64,000 nt of DNA, taken from NCBI RefSeq assembly GCF_024868665.1, contig NC_079898.1, forward strand, positions 10,252,981 through 10,316,980, written 5' to 3'. Origin of the DNA: Triplophysa rosa. Lineage: Eukaryota > Chordata > Actinopteri > Cypriniformes > Nemacheilidae. Shown in pieces: positions 53,250 through 64,000 of the stretch. The number at the start of each line of letters is the position of its first letter. The stretch's first letter is position 1. The notes under the pieces were generated by a model that searched no databases, was not told where the DNA came from, and saw only the letters and a program-made list of their open reading frames with translations. The position numbers and the translations under genes are program-made.

Positions 53250-54570
53250 ACAATGAATGCAAATAAACAGGGGTGCACACAAGTTTTTCTATCTGGTTCT
53301 CAAGAGAGCACCTGGAGATTTGGTTTGGTGCTCACATTGCACATAGTGTGACAAATTATATTTACCTATTAAAAATAAAAGTAAAAAAGTAGTTACTTTT
53401 TAATGAACAATAAACAAAATAATAAAGTGGGATAATACTATATTTATATTACTTTAAAGTACACTTAAAATACAATGATAATGTATTTCTTCTTGTTTTT
53501 CTTTTTACATTAGTAAATATTAATTTTCAACACCAATTTTGAAACCTAAAACGACAACCTTTTTGGTTTTTGGCAGGTTGCTGGGAAGTGCACTTGCGAA
53601 CGCACATGGAGACTTGCGGTGCGGAGCTAGGATCGAGTATAGCATAGAGAAACACAAGCTGCGTGCAAGTGTCAAGTTTAAACAGCTTGTCCTTTTAGAA
53701 AGTTTAAGAGAAGCGGTGTTTTGGTAGACGTGCAGCGCAGCGCAGTTCCAGACATTCACAGAGGCTGCGCGTGCCGCGTGCTTCTCTAGTAACGAAAGCA
53801 GAACCAACAAAGGCGGAGCTACCAATACTCCGTTTTTCATCATTTACACCCAGGTCCCGTTTAACACCGGGAACAAACGACATATCAGTAGATTTGGCAG
53901 CATTCCGCACAAACGGAAATCTTATCCAGTATTACATTTAGTCGGTCTAAAACAGTGATTGTGCATCAAAAGGTTTCAACCATGTCAGTACGCAAATGAG
54001 CGTTCTAAACTTATTCACAGAGCGCATTTTTAATTTTGGTCGCGCATGCGCACTTGCGCACCACTTATGCGCATCCCTGCAAATAAACATTAGTTAATCT
54101 TTATGACATTCTAGCATTTCTATCTTTATTTAAGAATGGTGTTCACTTTGCTAATTAATATAGGCTAAGCGCTGTCCAAATGCAGCAGTTTGTGATGAAC
54201 GTTCATGTTGTTATTGTGACAGATGCTTATGTCCGCCCGGGGCTGAAAGGGACAGAACGTTGTTAATGACATAGCTGCTAATGCATTCAAGGTAACTGTT
54301 TGTTGCTGTGAAACCGCTTGTCATACACACAATCATCTGTGCTGAGATTATCGGTCCTTAATATTGAGAATGAATGTGTGGGTGTTTACAAAGACAGAGA
54401 TGAAAACAGAGAAAGCAGCTGAATTAAATCAACACAACAAACATTACGCTCCCAGGGAACAGTGAAAAGATGTTTGAATACCGGGCTGATGAAATTTGGG
54501 CTTTCATGTTTCGTTTAAGACGTTGAGAAGAGAGAAATAAGTGGAGAAGATTATGTAATTCATTTAGTGT
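53250..54570. other. No gene recognised
   Basis: 53540-54070 is more GC- and CpG-rich than its surroundings and may be an old repeat (GCGCATGCGCACTTGCGCACC near 54040). No supported ORF. Confidence 0.35.
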
Positions 54571-54571
54571 A

Positions 54572-55041
54572 CAGCCGCGGAAAAAATAAGAGACCGCTCC
54601 AAATTTTCTAGATGTATTATGGTCATGTATATACAGTCCAGTCTTTGTCTTTCCTGAGGTTTGATGTTATTGAAATTCAACAAAGTCATCCAACAGCAAT
54701 GTGAAAGACTGACAGCGTGACAAGACACATGAAGACTGTGATAAAAATCGAGGTCACCACATAAAAAAACATTTCTAAACTTTTCCTAAATACACGTACA
54801 ACTATTACTGCTGTATTGCTCAAAAGTGAATATCTTTTTCTGTTATTTTGACCTGATTCTCCAGTTTTCATTTTCTGCAAATAAATGCAAAAAGAAACAA
54901 TATTCATGTTTAAAATTTGGGAGAAATGTTGTTAGTAGTTAGGAGAATAAAGAAAAAAAATTACATTTTACCTAAACGCATACCTATAAATAGTCCATTT
55001 TAAAATCTGAAAAATGGCCTCTGAATTTTTTTCCGCAGCTG
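54572..55041. mobile_element. Tc1/mariner-type MITE, 470 bp, TA duplication
   Basis: CAGCCGCGGAAAAAATAAGAG at the left and, from the right, CAGCTGCGGAAAAAAATTC, directly flanked by TA on both sides (54570-54571, 55042-55043). Non-coding. Related copies in nefm intron 1 and near 42668. Confidence 0.75.
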
Positions 55042-55043
55042 TA

Positions 55044-56619
55044 TATGAAAGTAGGTGTGATCATATTATATATGTGCCCAATGTGAAATGGTATGACACA
55101 ATTTTCTTAGTTGTGTTGATGTATTCCTTAATAATGGTTTGGTTTTCACCTTGTTTATGCTAGTCAGAGGCAGGTGAATCTAGGGAAAAGAAGAGCTTTT
55201 TATCAGACGAAAATGTGTATATTCTTGAGTGTAAGATGAGTCATCATAATTTTGGTCTTTTTTCCTGGAAGTCTAAAGACAGTACATTTGAAGCACACTA
55301 CCATTTGGAAGGTCATAAGGTTAACAGGCATCGACTAAAAGCCACAAAACCTTAAAAACATGTTTATTCCATGTGGTCTTTGAATTGGACAAGTCAAGCT
55401 CTTCCTACACCAACTCTCAAACCCACAGGACTGCCATAACATTTTTCTTAAAGAAATCCAGTGAAAGACATTCACTGCAACAATCAAAGCTTTATCATTT
55501 GTAACTGAATTGTAAAGACATTTCAGCTGTCATAAAGAGCCTCGTGATTTTTAATGTCTTATACAGTTTTCTTATAATAAAACTAAGCGTCAGTACTCTT
55601 TCTAGTACTGACATCAACACCGCAGACAAAAAGTCTGTATTTACATCCGAGTCCATATGACAGCTGGTTCTGGTGTTGAGGGGATTTTTCTCTGAGGTAA
55701 AGACACTCTTTTGTGCCCATATTGATGTAGCACTTTTTTGTTTTTGTTTCTTTTAATCAATTTCTCAAGCAAAGAGGAAGAACTCAATCTCAATTCCAGC
55801 CATGTTGGAAAACAACAAGACGTGTGGCTGTTTTTGTCTGTTTTCTTGCAATGTTTTGATCAGTCAGCTGCTCCTCTTAAGACCGTCTGAGTGGTCTGCT
55901 GATTCACTGAATGCAGTTAGTTTATTTCATATTATGTTAAAATGGAAGCGTAGCTGCTTAACTGCAGATCAGAGCAATTTTACAAAAAGCAGAAATGAGA
56001 GAAAATATCAACACTTTTCATGTGATGTGTAAAAACACCACGGTGGGATCTTGTGTGAATTTCACGCAATATTTAACTTAACATCAACAAGTCATTAGAT
56101 TAGTGATTCACTCTATCGCAACTTATTCAAACGTGTAATTTAAACTAATCAACAGGCTAAAACGTTACACGAGTAGGATTTATTTACTATTCATCTAAAT
56201 CACAAAGAAATATGTTTGCGTGTAATGAGATTTGAGAAAAACAGATATAAAACGGAATGATCGTGATGCTGAGAGAATGTAATTCTATTTAACAGGAAGT
56301 CTGAATGGAAGCGTTTTCCTGTTTGAGCACAAAATTTTGCACAATGGAGGCTCAGATTTCAATATCAAAGAAGCTGAACGCAGGCTGAGGGGAATTTATT
56401 CTGGGCAATGACGACAATTAAGGGTCTCTTTCAGCTGTTAGCTACAGTTTACCCATCTGACCTGTCAAGAAAACCCCACACCCGTGAACCAGAGATCACA
56501 TGGTACAGTGTGAAAAGGACATTTACAATCTGAGTAAAGGTCAATACAGAAGCACAGTGTCTACTGAATCACAGGAAATGGTCATTTATCAACAACTGAA
56601 ATGGGAAACTGCATGTAAA
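55044..56619. other. No gene recognised
   Basis: AT-rich DNA with no supported ORF or repeat boundaries. Confidence 0.35.
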
Positions 56620-56622
56620 TTA

Positions 56623-57996
56623 AGCCTGGCTCAGACTACAGGAGTTTTAAAATCCTGACAGATTTCAAATTCTGGTTGCAGCACACACATAAGGAGAATC
56701 TTGACAGATTCTCTTATTTAAAATCTTAAACAAGCTCACACTCATCAGTGTACAACTAAATTACACATATTTTACATATCCATAGGATATGCAGTTTTGT
56801 AAAAGGAGCTAATAGTAACCGTTTTAATGGGTTTACTATTTTTAGATGTTGACATCACATCTACATTTGAATCTCTTTTTCAAGCACTACAAAAATAGGT
56901 TTGCCCTTTGTAAACTTGCATTTATGAATGTGAAATGTCCAGATAAGAAAACGTTGGGGAGTAAAGTTGTGTTTATAAATAAGCCTAAAGGTAGCAAGTG
57001 CAAAAATAAAAATTTAGAAAGTTTGATTGGAAGTTTTTTTATTTCATAATTGCACATCAAAAGACATCCTAAAACACCCAAACTACAGGATAATATTAAG
57101 ATTATCATACCAGAGGACGCCTCTTAAGTCATCTCACCGGGAAACAGAAGTAAACAAAGGGACATCGCAAAGTTAATTTCACGTGATCTCACCTGGCAAC
57201 GGTTGTGTAACGTCTTTGTCGCTCTCTGAATGATTCTCTGTCTGTCTGTCCAAAGCCGCGGGAACGTATTTTGAGCAGGGGGTGCTATAATGCTTTTTGC
57301 TAGAGCTGAAGTTATGACTGTGCTTTGGGCGAGCCGCTTAAGTTTAATGTTAATAAATAACGGAAGAAAAAAAATAGTAGCTGCCGAGAATAAAGATGAA
57401 TGCCAATGTAATTATAAGATACAGCATAAAAACAAACACATAAACGCATGTTATCTGTATGCCTATAGCCAAATAACAATCTGTTGAACGAAACTACAAG
57501 CTGCGCGTTAGCAGTTAACTTACCCGGTACATTTAAAACCGACGCGACTTCTCCCCAGCTCTTTTCCTTATCTGTGCGGTTGTGGTATGTTTTGGATGAT
57601 ACATTATATAGACAATCATGCTGTTGCCACAAATTGTTCCTCCATCTCCGCTGTCCAACTTGCAGGAGCTTTCGCGGTCGACATTTTTAAAGGTCTGTCA
57701 GTCACCTCCGTCACCTTGCAGATGTGCCTCTCATTGGATGTTGCGAAAGTACCAAGGTCATCACCCCGATTTAAAATCCTAAAAATCAAACATGTTTGAT
57801 ATGATCGGGGCGGCCCCGATTTCTCTCGGAGCAGATCGGGAGGTGTAAGATTCGATCTGTGAACGCCTCACATTACGTGATAATCTGGGCCGAACCTCAG
57901 ACCCAATCGAGGTTCTGGACCAGATTTTTTCAAAGATTCTCGGGAGGGGAAATAGGGGTAAATTCTGGCCGAGAATCCTGTAATCTGAGCCAGGCT
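56623..57996 (-). mobile_element. PIF/Harbinger-type element carrying a MADF fragment, TTA duplication
   Basis: Left end AGCCTGGCTCAGACTACAGGA and right end TCCTGTAATCTGAGCCAGGCT are 21-bp inverted repeats with about one mismatch. TTA lies immediately on both sides (56620-56622, 57997-57999). Size 1374 bp. A broken MADF (Myb/SANT-like) exon is read on the - strand. PIF/Harbinger elements encode a Myb/SANT-like second protein, which supports the class. Confidence 0.75.
57520..57680 (-). pseudogene. MADF / Myb-SANT-like exon fragment, frameshifted
   Basis: A start MEEQFVA in one frame passes, after a shift, into HDCLYNVSSKTYHNRTDKEK and SWGEVASVLNVPG, followed by a GTAAGT donor. The LYN...Y.NR..KE..W.E.A..L spacing fits a MADF domain. 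The frameshift makes it non-functional. Confidence 0.6.
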
Positions 57997-58464
57997 TTAC
58001 TGTCCATTTCATGTTTCACTTAATCACACCCAACCACATACAATGACATCAAAATAAGAAATGTCACATTTCAAATGTACTGTACAAAAAGGCATTTTCA
58101 TTTTTTTCTTACAACACAAAATAGCAACATTTCCTACCACTTATGTATGTTGTGCATTTATAGATTTGTGTAGTATTTAGGTATTTGTGCATAAAGGCAT
58201 CTCTTTGAAAGAATAAAAGACCAAAACACTTTAAGGTAGGCCGGAAAATGCAGAATTCTTCAATGAATTGTTTCCCCTAATTTGGTGTGAAAATGTGCAC
58301 GTAGGCATTTCAGCTGTACACTGTTGTTTTACTAAAAGCTAATGAATACAGTTTATATAAAATACTTAGATAAATTGTTGTGTGATGTGGTTATTTTAAC
58401 AACCAAATCAAGGTTTCTGGAAAATTGTTTTGAAATATCTGAGTTATATTGACAATATATTTCT

Positions 58465-59059
58465 AGGGATGCACCAATAGCGATACCATCTGTATCGGGC
58501 CCGATACCAAGCTCATGTACTCCCACTAGTACTCATATAGATACACTGTTATCAAAGACTGATATCTCACGTGACATAACTGACAGAAGTGACTGAAATT
58601 TGTGCTTCGAAAGTTTTTACAAGCACATAAAATTGTCTTTTTTCATAATGTGTTTTGAGGCAGAGTTATTAGTTTCAGTGTGTTGTGCATAGAAAATTTC
58701 CACCTCACCAAAAAAATACAGGTACAGACATCGGTATTGGTATCCGCGAGTACCAGAAAAAAATATAGTTACTCGTACTTGTGCCCGGTTTCACACACAA
58801 GGCTTAAGACTAGTCCCAGACTAAAATAAAAGTTTGAGCTGTCTTAACTGAAAATAAACAGCCCTGACATATCTTAAAATATGTCCTTGCCATTGTTTTG
58901 TCTCAAGATGCACACCAGCAGTATTTTTATACAAGGCATTTTAATAAAAGTGACTTAAATATCCTAATTTAACCAAGGCATAGTCCTGGCTTAAGCTAAA
59001 CCTTGCCTGTGAAACCCGGGCCATAGTCTTTAAAAAATGGCATCAGAGCATCCCTAATA
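58465..59059. mobile_element. MITE family E interrupted by a family B MITE
   Basis: AGGGATGCACCAATAGCGATACC at the left and GGCATCAGAGCATCCCT at the right are inverted ends. The sequence TATCCGCGAGTACCAG...TACTCGTACTT runs up to the family B MITE at 58783-59022 and resumes at ATAGTCTTTAAAAAATGGC. Confidence 0.65.
58783..59022. mobile_element. MITE family B, copy 3 (nested)
   Basis: GCCCGGTTTCACACACAAGG at the left, CCTTGCCTGTGAAACCCGGGCC at the right; internal palindrome GACATATCTTAAAATATGTC shared with copy 1. Confidence 0.8.
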
Positions 59060-59157
59060 TTTTCCCATATCACTACTGTTGTATCTATATCTACAATAGA
59101 GAAACAATTGTCCACCCAATGTCTCTTTTTGCACAATAGTTGTGTAATATAGAAATT

Positions 59158-59925
59158 AGTGCTGTTAAACGATTAATCGCATCCAGAATAAAACTTTGTG
59201 TTTACAGTGTTTCCCCTACCATTACCTTAGGGGGCGGGGCCCCGCCCCTCCAACGGCACCCTAACCCCCCATGAAAACCTGCAGACACCAAGAGCAGGTA
59301 AATAAATTGACACTTTTACTGTAACGCTAAAGTAAACGAAAATACAGCAGTAGTCTAAAAGTATTTTTAGCTGTAGGTCAGATTACTGGCTGCTATATAG
59401 GTTTGTGACAGATTATATAACGTATTGTATCTACATTTAGCATTAATGATATTAATAATATTAATAGCATTAACAATCAGCATGTTAAGAGCATTTCATA
59501 ATGAATCATGTTTTAATTGGAAATATTATTTAGAATCAGGTCTAGTATGAATGGCATGGAAAAGCTATTTGTTAGTAACTTTGTAAGTACTTCTGCTCAT
59601 GATAAATTCATTTCAGTTGTTACATTTTGTTGTCAGTAGTTTTATTAAATATTAAAATAGACCATTAGGACATCGCTTTAGCACCAGAGCCTACAACACA
59701 TTTTCTCAGTTAACAGGCCTTCTATATTTCATACATACTGTGGCTATCAGAATATGAAATAAATGGCCTGATAAAACATTAGATGTTAACTTTTTATATA
59801 CATATTCGACTGGGCTCAATTGATTAAATATTATTTATTAAAAAATATAGAAAGAAAATATAGAGGCCACACTATAAAAATAAAATGCACAGTACACAGA
59901 CATTATGTTAACACACATTCGTTAA
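59158..59925. mobile_element. MITE family D, second copy, disrupted
   Basis: Starts GTGCTGTTAAACGATTAATC then GCATCCAGAATAAA as at 52741, breaks at ACAGTGTTTCCCC (a hAT-like terminus), and the D sequence resumes near 59885 with AATGCACAGTACACAGACAT. The right terminal repeat is missing. Confidence 0.5.
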
Positions 59926-61827
59926 ACAGAAATAGTACAAATGTAGGCAGTAATGATATTGTTGACTATTACGCAGCTAGGGACTTTTGCTTCAACTGTT
60001 GTTTCAATGAGAATGATTTCACAAAATGAAAGTAAAAACAGCACACACGAGTAATACTGAAAGTCCAGAAGTTATAAAACAGAAAAATTAAGGAACGGCC
60101 TGGCACACCTAACACATCCTGACATTGTTATGATCTCAAAGTGAAACTACATTTCTATGGTTTAACAGCCCACGGCACATTAATGCGGTTGGATGTAAAG
60201 CCACTATTAATTAGCTCAGGCCAGACAAGTCCAATACGCTAGTCAACACCAAGACCCCCGTCTTCCCTGGTGACCCCTTGCACTCTTTCCGGTGTCGAAA
60301 TGCAAATGAGGAGTCAAATCACAAACAATAAAGAATTCACTATAGCCTTGAAAACAATATGATATAACAGTACATAATTATTAAACTAGTAAAAGCAGGA
60401 AAACATTGCTGTTATCAAACATACAGTATATTCATGGTTATATATTAAGAGTGTGAGCACTCATTTCTTATTGGTGGGAAGGACAGATTGTGCCGCCTCT
60501 AAATCACACCATGGGTAAAGCAAATGTTGCTGGTCAGAATGATCAAACAAACAAGGCAATGTTTTCATAGCACCTTACTAACAACACATTCATTAAGTTT
60601 GAATTGAATAAAATGTTTAAATATCTAAAACATTGTAGCAAGTTTGTTAAAAACAATCCTCCAATGTAAACAAAAGCAGAATGTTATTCTGTGGTAGGTG
60701 TGCTAGGCGGAATATATACACAGTGATGTACTTGATCTGTTACTATAGTATAGAAATAATAGAAAACTAAATAGGCCAATAAGCATCCAGAACAGAAACT
60801 ACGGTGTCACAAAAGATTTTTCTCTCCACAATTCATTCCTAATTTGTCATGTTTAATTAAACATAATCAGACTGAACAAGCCTGTCGATAACTTCAGGCT
60901 AAAGAATCTATAAGCGGTAAGAACTGAAACAGCACGGCAGTAATAGGGATAATCTGCAACACGCAGCAAAATCAGACAGATCCTCGGGTCCCGTTTGGTC
61001 CGGTCTCTCTTGGATCATGAGTCATCCCTAATAACAGCCCATCTATCCACCCACCCATCTATCTCTCCGGTCTGGAAGCAAAGAGACGGGATCTTTTCTA
61101 ACACAAATAAATGACACACTTCCTGCGGTCAATCCTGACTTCCTCTCCCAACAGGTCTGAAGTGGTGATCCATGTGATCACTAATCTCTGCCCCCTACCC
61201 TGGACGCCCCCTATTGCAAACACCACCCCCCCATCCCATCCCCCTCCCTGCAAGGGGGTTTCACACAAAGCCTCAGATTCTGTGTGTCCTTCAACACTGC
61301 GATATGCTCAATTTTACCGGGACAGACAACAACCTACAGCAAACGTAATAAAGAGTAAATGGTATAATGATGAACTTAGCCGTAATGCTGTTCCAGTATA
61401 TTGCCAGGCAGTACTTACTGTAACTGCCCATCTTTGAGATTTAATGACACATAATGACAGCAGTATCACTGACAGTAGTGCACGCAGACACAACACATCG
61501 CCACTGCAAATTTATAAACAATTAGGTAGCAGAAAACATTGCTACAGAGAACTGATCAAATGTAACCAACTGTATAGGTGCTTAGTAAGCATGCATTCAA
61601 TTTCAAAGACAAGAGAAAACTTGCCATCTCGTTTTTTTGTTAACCTAGAGCCGTTGAGAGAGAGAGCCGCGACAACGGAAGTTCAAAATTTTGCATTACT
61701 AGTAAATTAAGGGAACTATTGAGAGCCTCCATGAACCGCCATTGCTGTGAAAAAACAGTTCCATTGGAGTTACTGTCAGTTCTTTAGTTAGCTTGACATG
61801 GCAATAATTTTAAAGTTCTTTACTAAG
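59926..61827. other. No gene recognised
   Basis: Contains a pyrimidine-rich block (61020-61260) but no supported ORF. Confidence 0.35.
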
Positions 61828-62596
61828 ATTTCAATGATAGTCCACCCAAATATAAACATGTATATAATTGATTCACTCATTCATGACCTGTATAGTCCAT
61901 TTCATCGGACACGCGCACGCCTGACCCCCAGTTAACTTCCGGTTTGTGTTTGGCTAGTGTCTAGTAATGTAACTATTTATATTTTATTTAATTTATGTTA
62001 ATATTAATTTGTATTATTATTTTACTGTATAATAATTGTATTAAATAAACGATTTGTTGAATTTTGTTGTATGTTCATTTTATTAAATAAACAATTTGTT
62101 AAATGGATCCTGTAGTTCGGTCGTATTTAAACAAACCGTATGGGACATTGACATCTACCGGTTGAGCTTGATATCACAGTCTAAATTTAAAATATTAGAG
62201 AGATGAGTTTAGCCAAGTTACGGTTCTTCTCGGTTTCTTTTGATTGTTATCAGAAATAATCTACAGGTGCTCTATTGTCTGTGAATGAGTACCGGAATTT
62301 CAGTTAGGGTCATAAAAGTGCGCATTAACGGTTGTTTATGTTGTTAAGATGAAACCGTCTATATGACTCTTTCTTCTGTGGAACAAAAAAAAAAAGAGTA
62401 TATTTTGAGAAATGTGTCAGTGTTTTTGTGTCCATACAATGGAAGTCAATGGGGGTCAGTGTTGTTTAGTTACCAATATTCTTCAAAATATCTTCTTTTG
62501 TGTTTTGCAGAAGAAAGAAAGTCATACAGGTTTGGAATGACAAGAGGGTGAATAATTGATGAAATAATTTTCATTTTTGAATGGACTATGACTTTA
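61828..62596. mobile_element. Palindromic MITE (family A), copy 7, split by ~430 bp
   Basis: The left arm AATGATAGTCCACCCAAATATAAAC ends near 61900; the core and right arm resume near 62350 and end TTTTTGAATGGACTATGACTTTAATG. The sequence between is AT-rich and unrelated. Confidence 0.5.
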
Positions 62597-63262
62597 ATGA
62601 CATTTTCTTATTTACTTTGAATAGACAATAATTGCAGCACTGTATTGAGTTTCCACTTGACACCCAGAATAGTTGAGAACTAGTGTTCCTACATAGCAGT
62701 CATGACAACTTTAAAAATGTCAGAATCAAAAACCAGAAATCAATCGATATCAAACCCCAGAAGTTCGTCCTAGACACTCCATGAGTTTTACCCCCAAAAC
62801 AGTAACAAAACAATTTAATTCCAATCCTTTTGTTGTCAAAAAAAGAATGTGGCTCATGTTCAGTTTTGTCGCTTGCATCAGACCAGCCCGTCCGATTGGT
62901 CAATGCAAAATACGAGCGAGAGACCCATCGAGATAATGATTTCACAGTGGTGTCATCTTGCCAGCAAATATCAAAGCCCTGACCGTAGTACACAACACAG
63001 ACAGCAGGAACTATATGGCGTGATGGAGGGTCATTCAGCAAACACAGCCGGCAAATAGAAATGGCATAAATAAACATGACTGACTTCTACTTTGTTGATA
63101 TTAGAGAAAAGCCTGAAACTGCAGCGGTGGTGCACAGACGCTCATCTCCATAACACAACAACTGCATCCATGGAGACAGCAATCCACACATTTACACAAA
63201 ACATACATGGACAGATCTCGGCCATTTTCATTGTACAAACAACAACAGTCAAACATATTTAC

Positions 63263-63361
63263 CTGAATCTTCATTTTCCAACAGGAATGCATTGGTGAAT
63301 CCTTTAAGAGGAGGCAGTGTCCCCGTTAAACACGCACACAAGCACACAAACACACACACGC

Positions 63362-63425
<64 letters not shown>

Positions 63426-63690
63426 AGACAAAGCCTTGCTGGAGAGGTTACATGTCCCCTGTGTAAATCCTACGGTAGAGCCGAAGCTGATAAACACGGA
63501 AGTGTCAGAGCTGCTTGCAGAAACGTCAGAGAGGAAGGAACAGCGCTGTCCTACATCCACATTCCTGCTACACACACGAGCAGACGCAGACACACGCTCG
63601 ATGAGCAGTTCAGACGGTACTAGCCCCGGCTTGCTCTCTAAGCTCTGAGCCGTAAAGCCCAGCAACCAGCCACTTCCTCCAGCTGATTCC
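63263..63690 (-). promoter_or_regulatory. Candidate 5' non-coding exon, possibly marchf8
   Basis: On the - strand an open stretch ends GAAGATTCAG|GTAAATATG, a good donor, and contains the GT microsatellite. The region is relatively GC-rich. It is upstream of and co-oriented with marchf8, but no link to it can be shown. Confidence 0.2.
63345..63422. repeat. (CA)n microsatellite
   Basis: Nearly perfect CA repeat of about 75 bp. Confidence 0.97.
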
Positions 63691-64000
63691 AATCAACAGG
63701 AACAACCCAGTGCATTGTGCATTATTTATGAGGGGGCGGAACCGAGTGTGCTCTTTGCCTGTCAGTGGATGCAAAATCCCCACCCCCATCCTCCAAACAC
63801 AGTCCCTTCCCCTACAAACTGTAATTTGTACCTGTGCCGAGTTAAAATAAAGTGCCTTCCATTCTTCCCTTCAATGGATTCACTGGCTTCATTGCTTCTA
63901 ATGTAAACGGCACGCTCTCACAGAAAGGTCAAGCAACCCCCTGATGCCCACCAGAGTAATTATTCTAATTTATTGAAACATACTGATTAGAAAAAAGGCT

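Noticed and set aside
63249..63692. 147-aa ORF containing Cys-Val repeats
   Set aside because: The repeat is the microsatellite; the flanks match no protein I know. Retained only as a weak non-coding exon candidate.
46877..64000. First coding exon of marchf8
   Set aside because: I scanned the - strand for a segment resembling the mammalian N-terminus followed by a donor in phase 0 and found none; it may be outside the window.

Overview
The window looks like a piece of a ray-finned fish genome, most probably a cyprinid. It has vertebrate intron-exon genes with GT-AG splicing. The intervening DNA is AT-rich and crowded with Tc1/mariner, PIF/Harbinger, THAP-type and MITE-like DNA elements, a tRNA-derived SINE, gag-only LTR elements and long (GT)n tracts. 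The vdac2 and marchf8 proteins read as close teleost orthologues. There is nothing prokaryotic here.

Four protein-coding loci can be supported. (1) The 3' end of an IFIT-family interferon-induced TPR gene lies at positions 2-649 on the + strand. (2) A complete three-exon neurofilament medium-like gene (nefm) lies at 2390-7142 on the + strand, with a CRE and a TATA box just upstream. (3) A complete eight-coding-exon vdac2 lies on the - strand from 14467 to 9645; the spliced exons give exactly 283 codons plus a stop. (4) Most of marchf8, a membrane-bound RING-CH ubiquitin ligase, lies on the - strand from 46877 to 20425. Its first coding exon was not found and may lie beyond the right edge. The locus contains an 810-bp in-frame cassette exon that interrupts the RING-CH domain and supplies a replacement for its first zinc-binding cysteine.

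Layout: 1-8 kb holds IFIT and nefm; 8-9.6 kb holds MITEs and vdac2 3' flank; 9.6-14.5 kb holds vdac2; 14.5-17.8 kb is vdac2 5' flank with old repeats; 17.8-20.4 kb is probably marchf8 3' UTR; 20.4-46.9 kb holds marchf8 exons spread among large repeat-filled introns; 46.9-64 kb has no recognised coding exon and is probably 5' intron or flank of marchf8. The four genes do not form a functional unit. IFIT is innate immune, nefm is axonal cytoskeleton, vdac2 is mitochondrial outer membrane transport, and marchf8 is ubiquitin-dependent down-regulation of membrane proteins.

The most interesting non-genic structures are: a young gag-only LTR element (24709-26923; the two LTRs differ at 3 of 276 positions); a head-to-head fold-back Tc1 derivative with the 3' end of the element at both termini (36533-37780); two PIF/Harbinger-type elements with intact 3-bp target duplications (47255-47954 and 56623-57996); a nest of elements inside a THAP-domain transposon (about 35627-38480); and a TIR element found twice, each time with (GT)n microsatellite on both sides. 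All family and domain calls come from reading translated sequence by eye; no database search was run.
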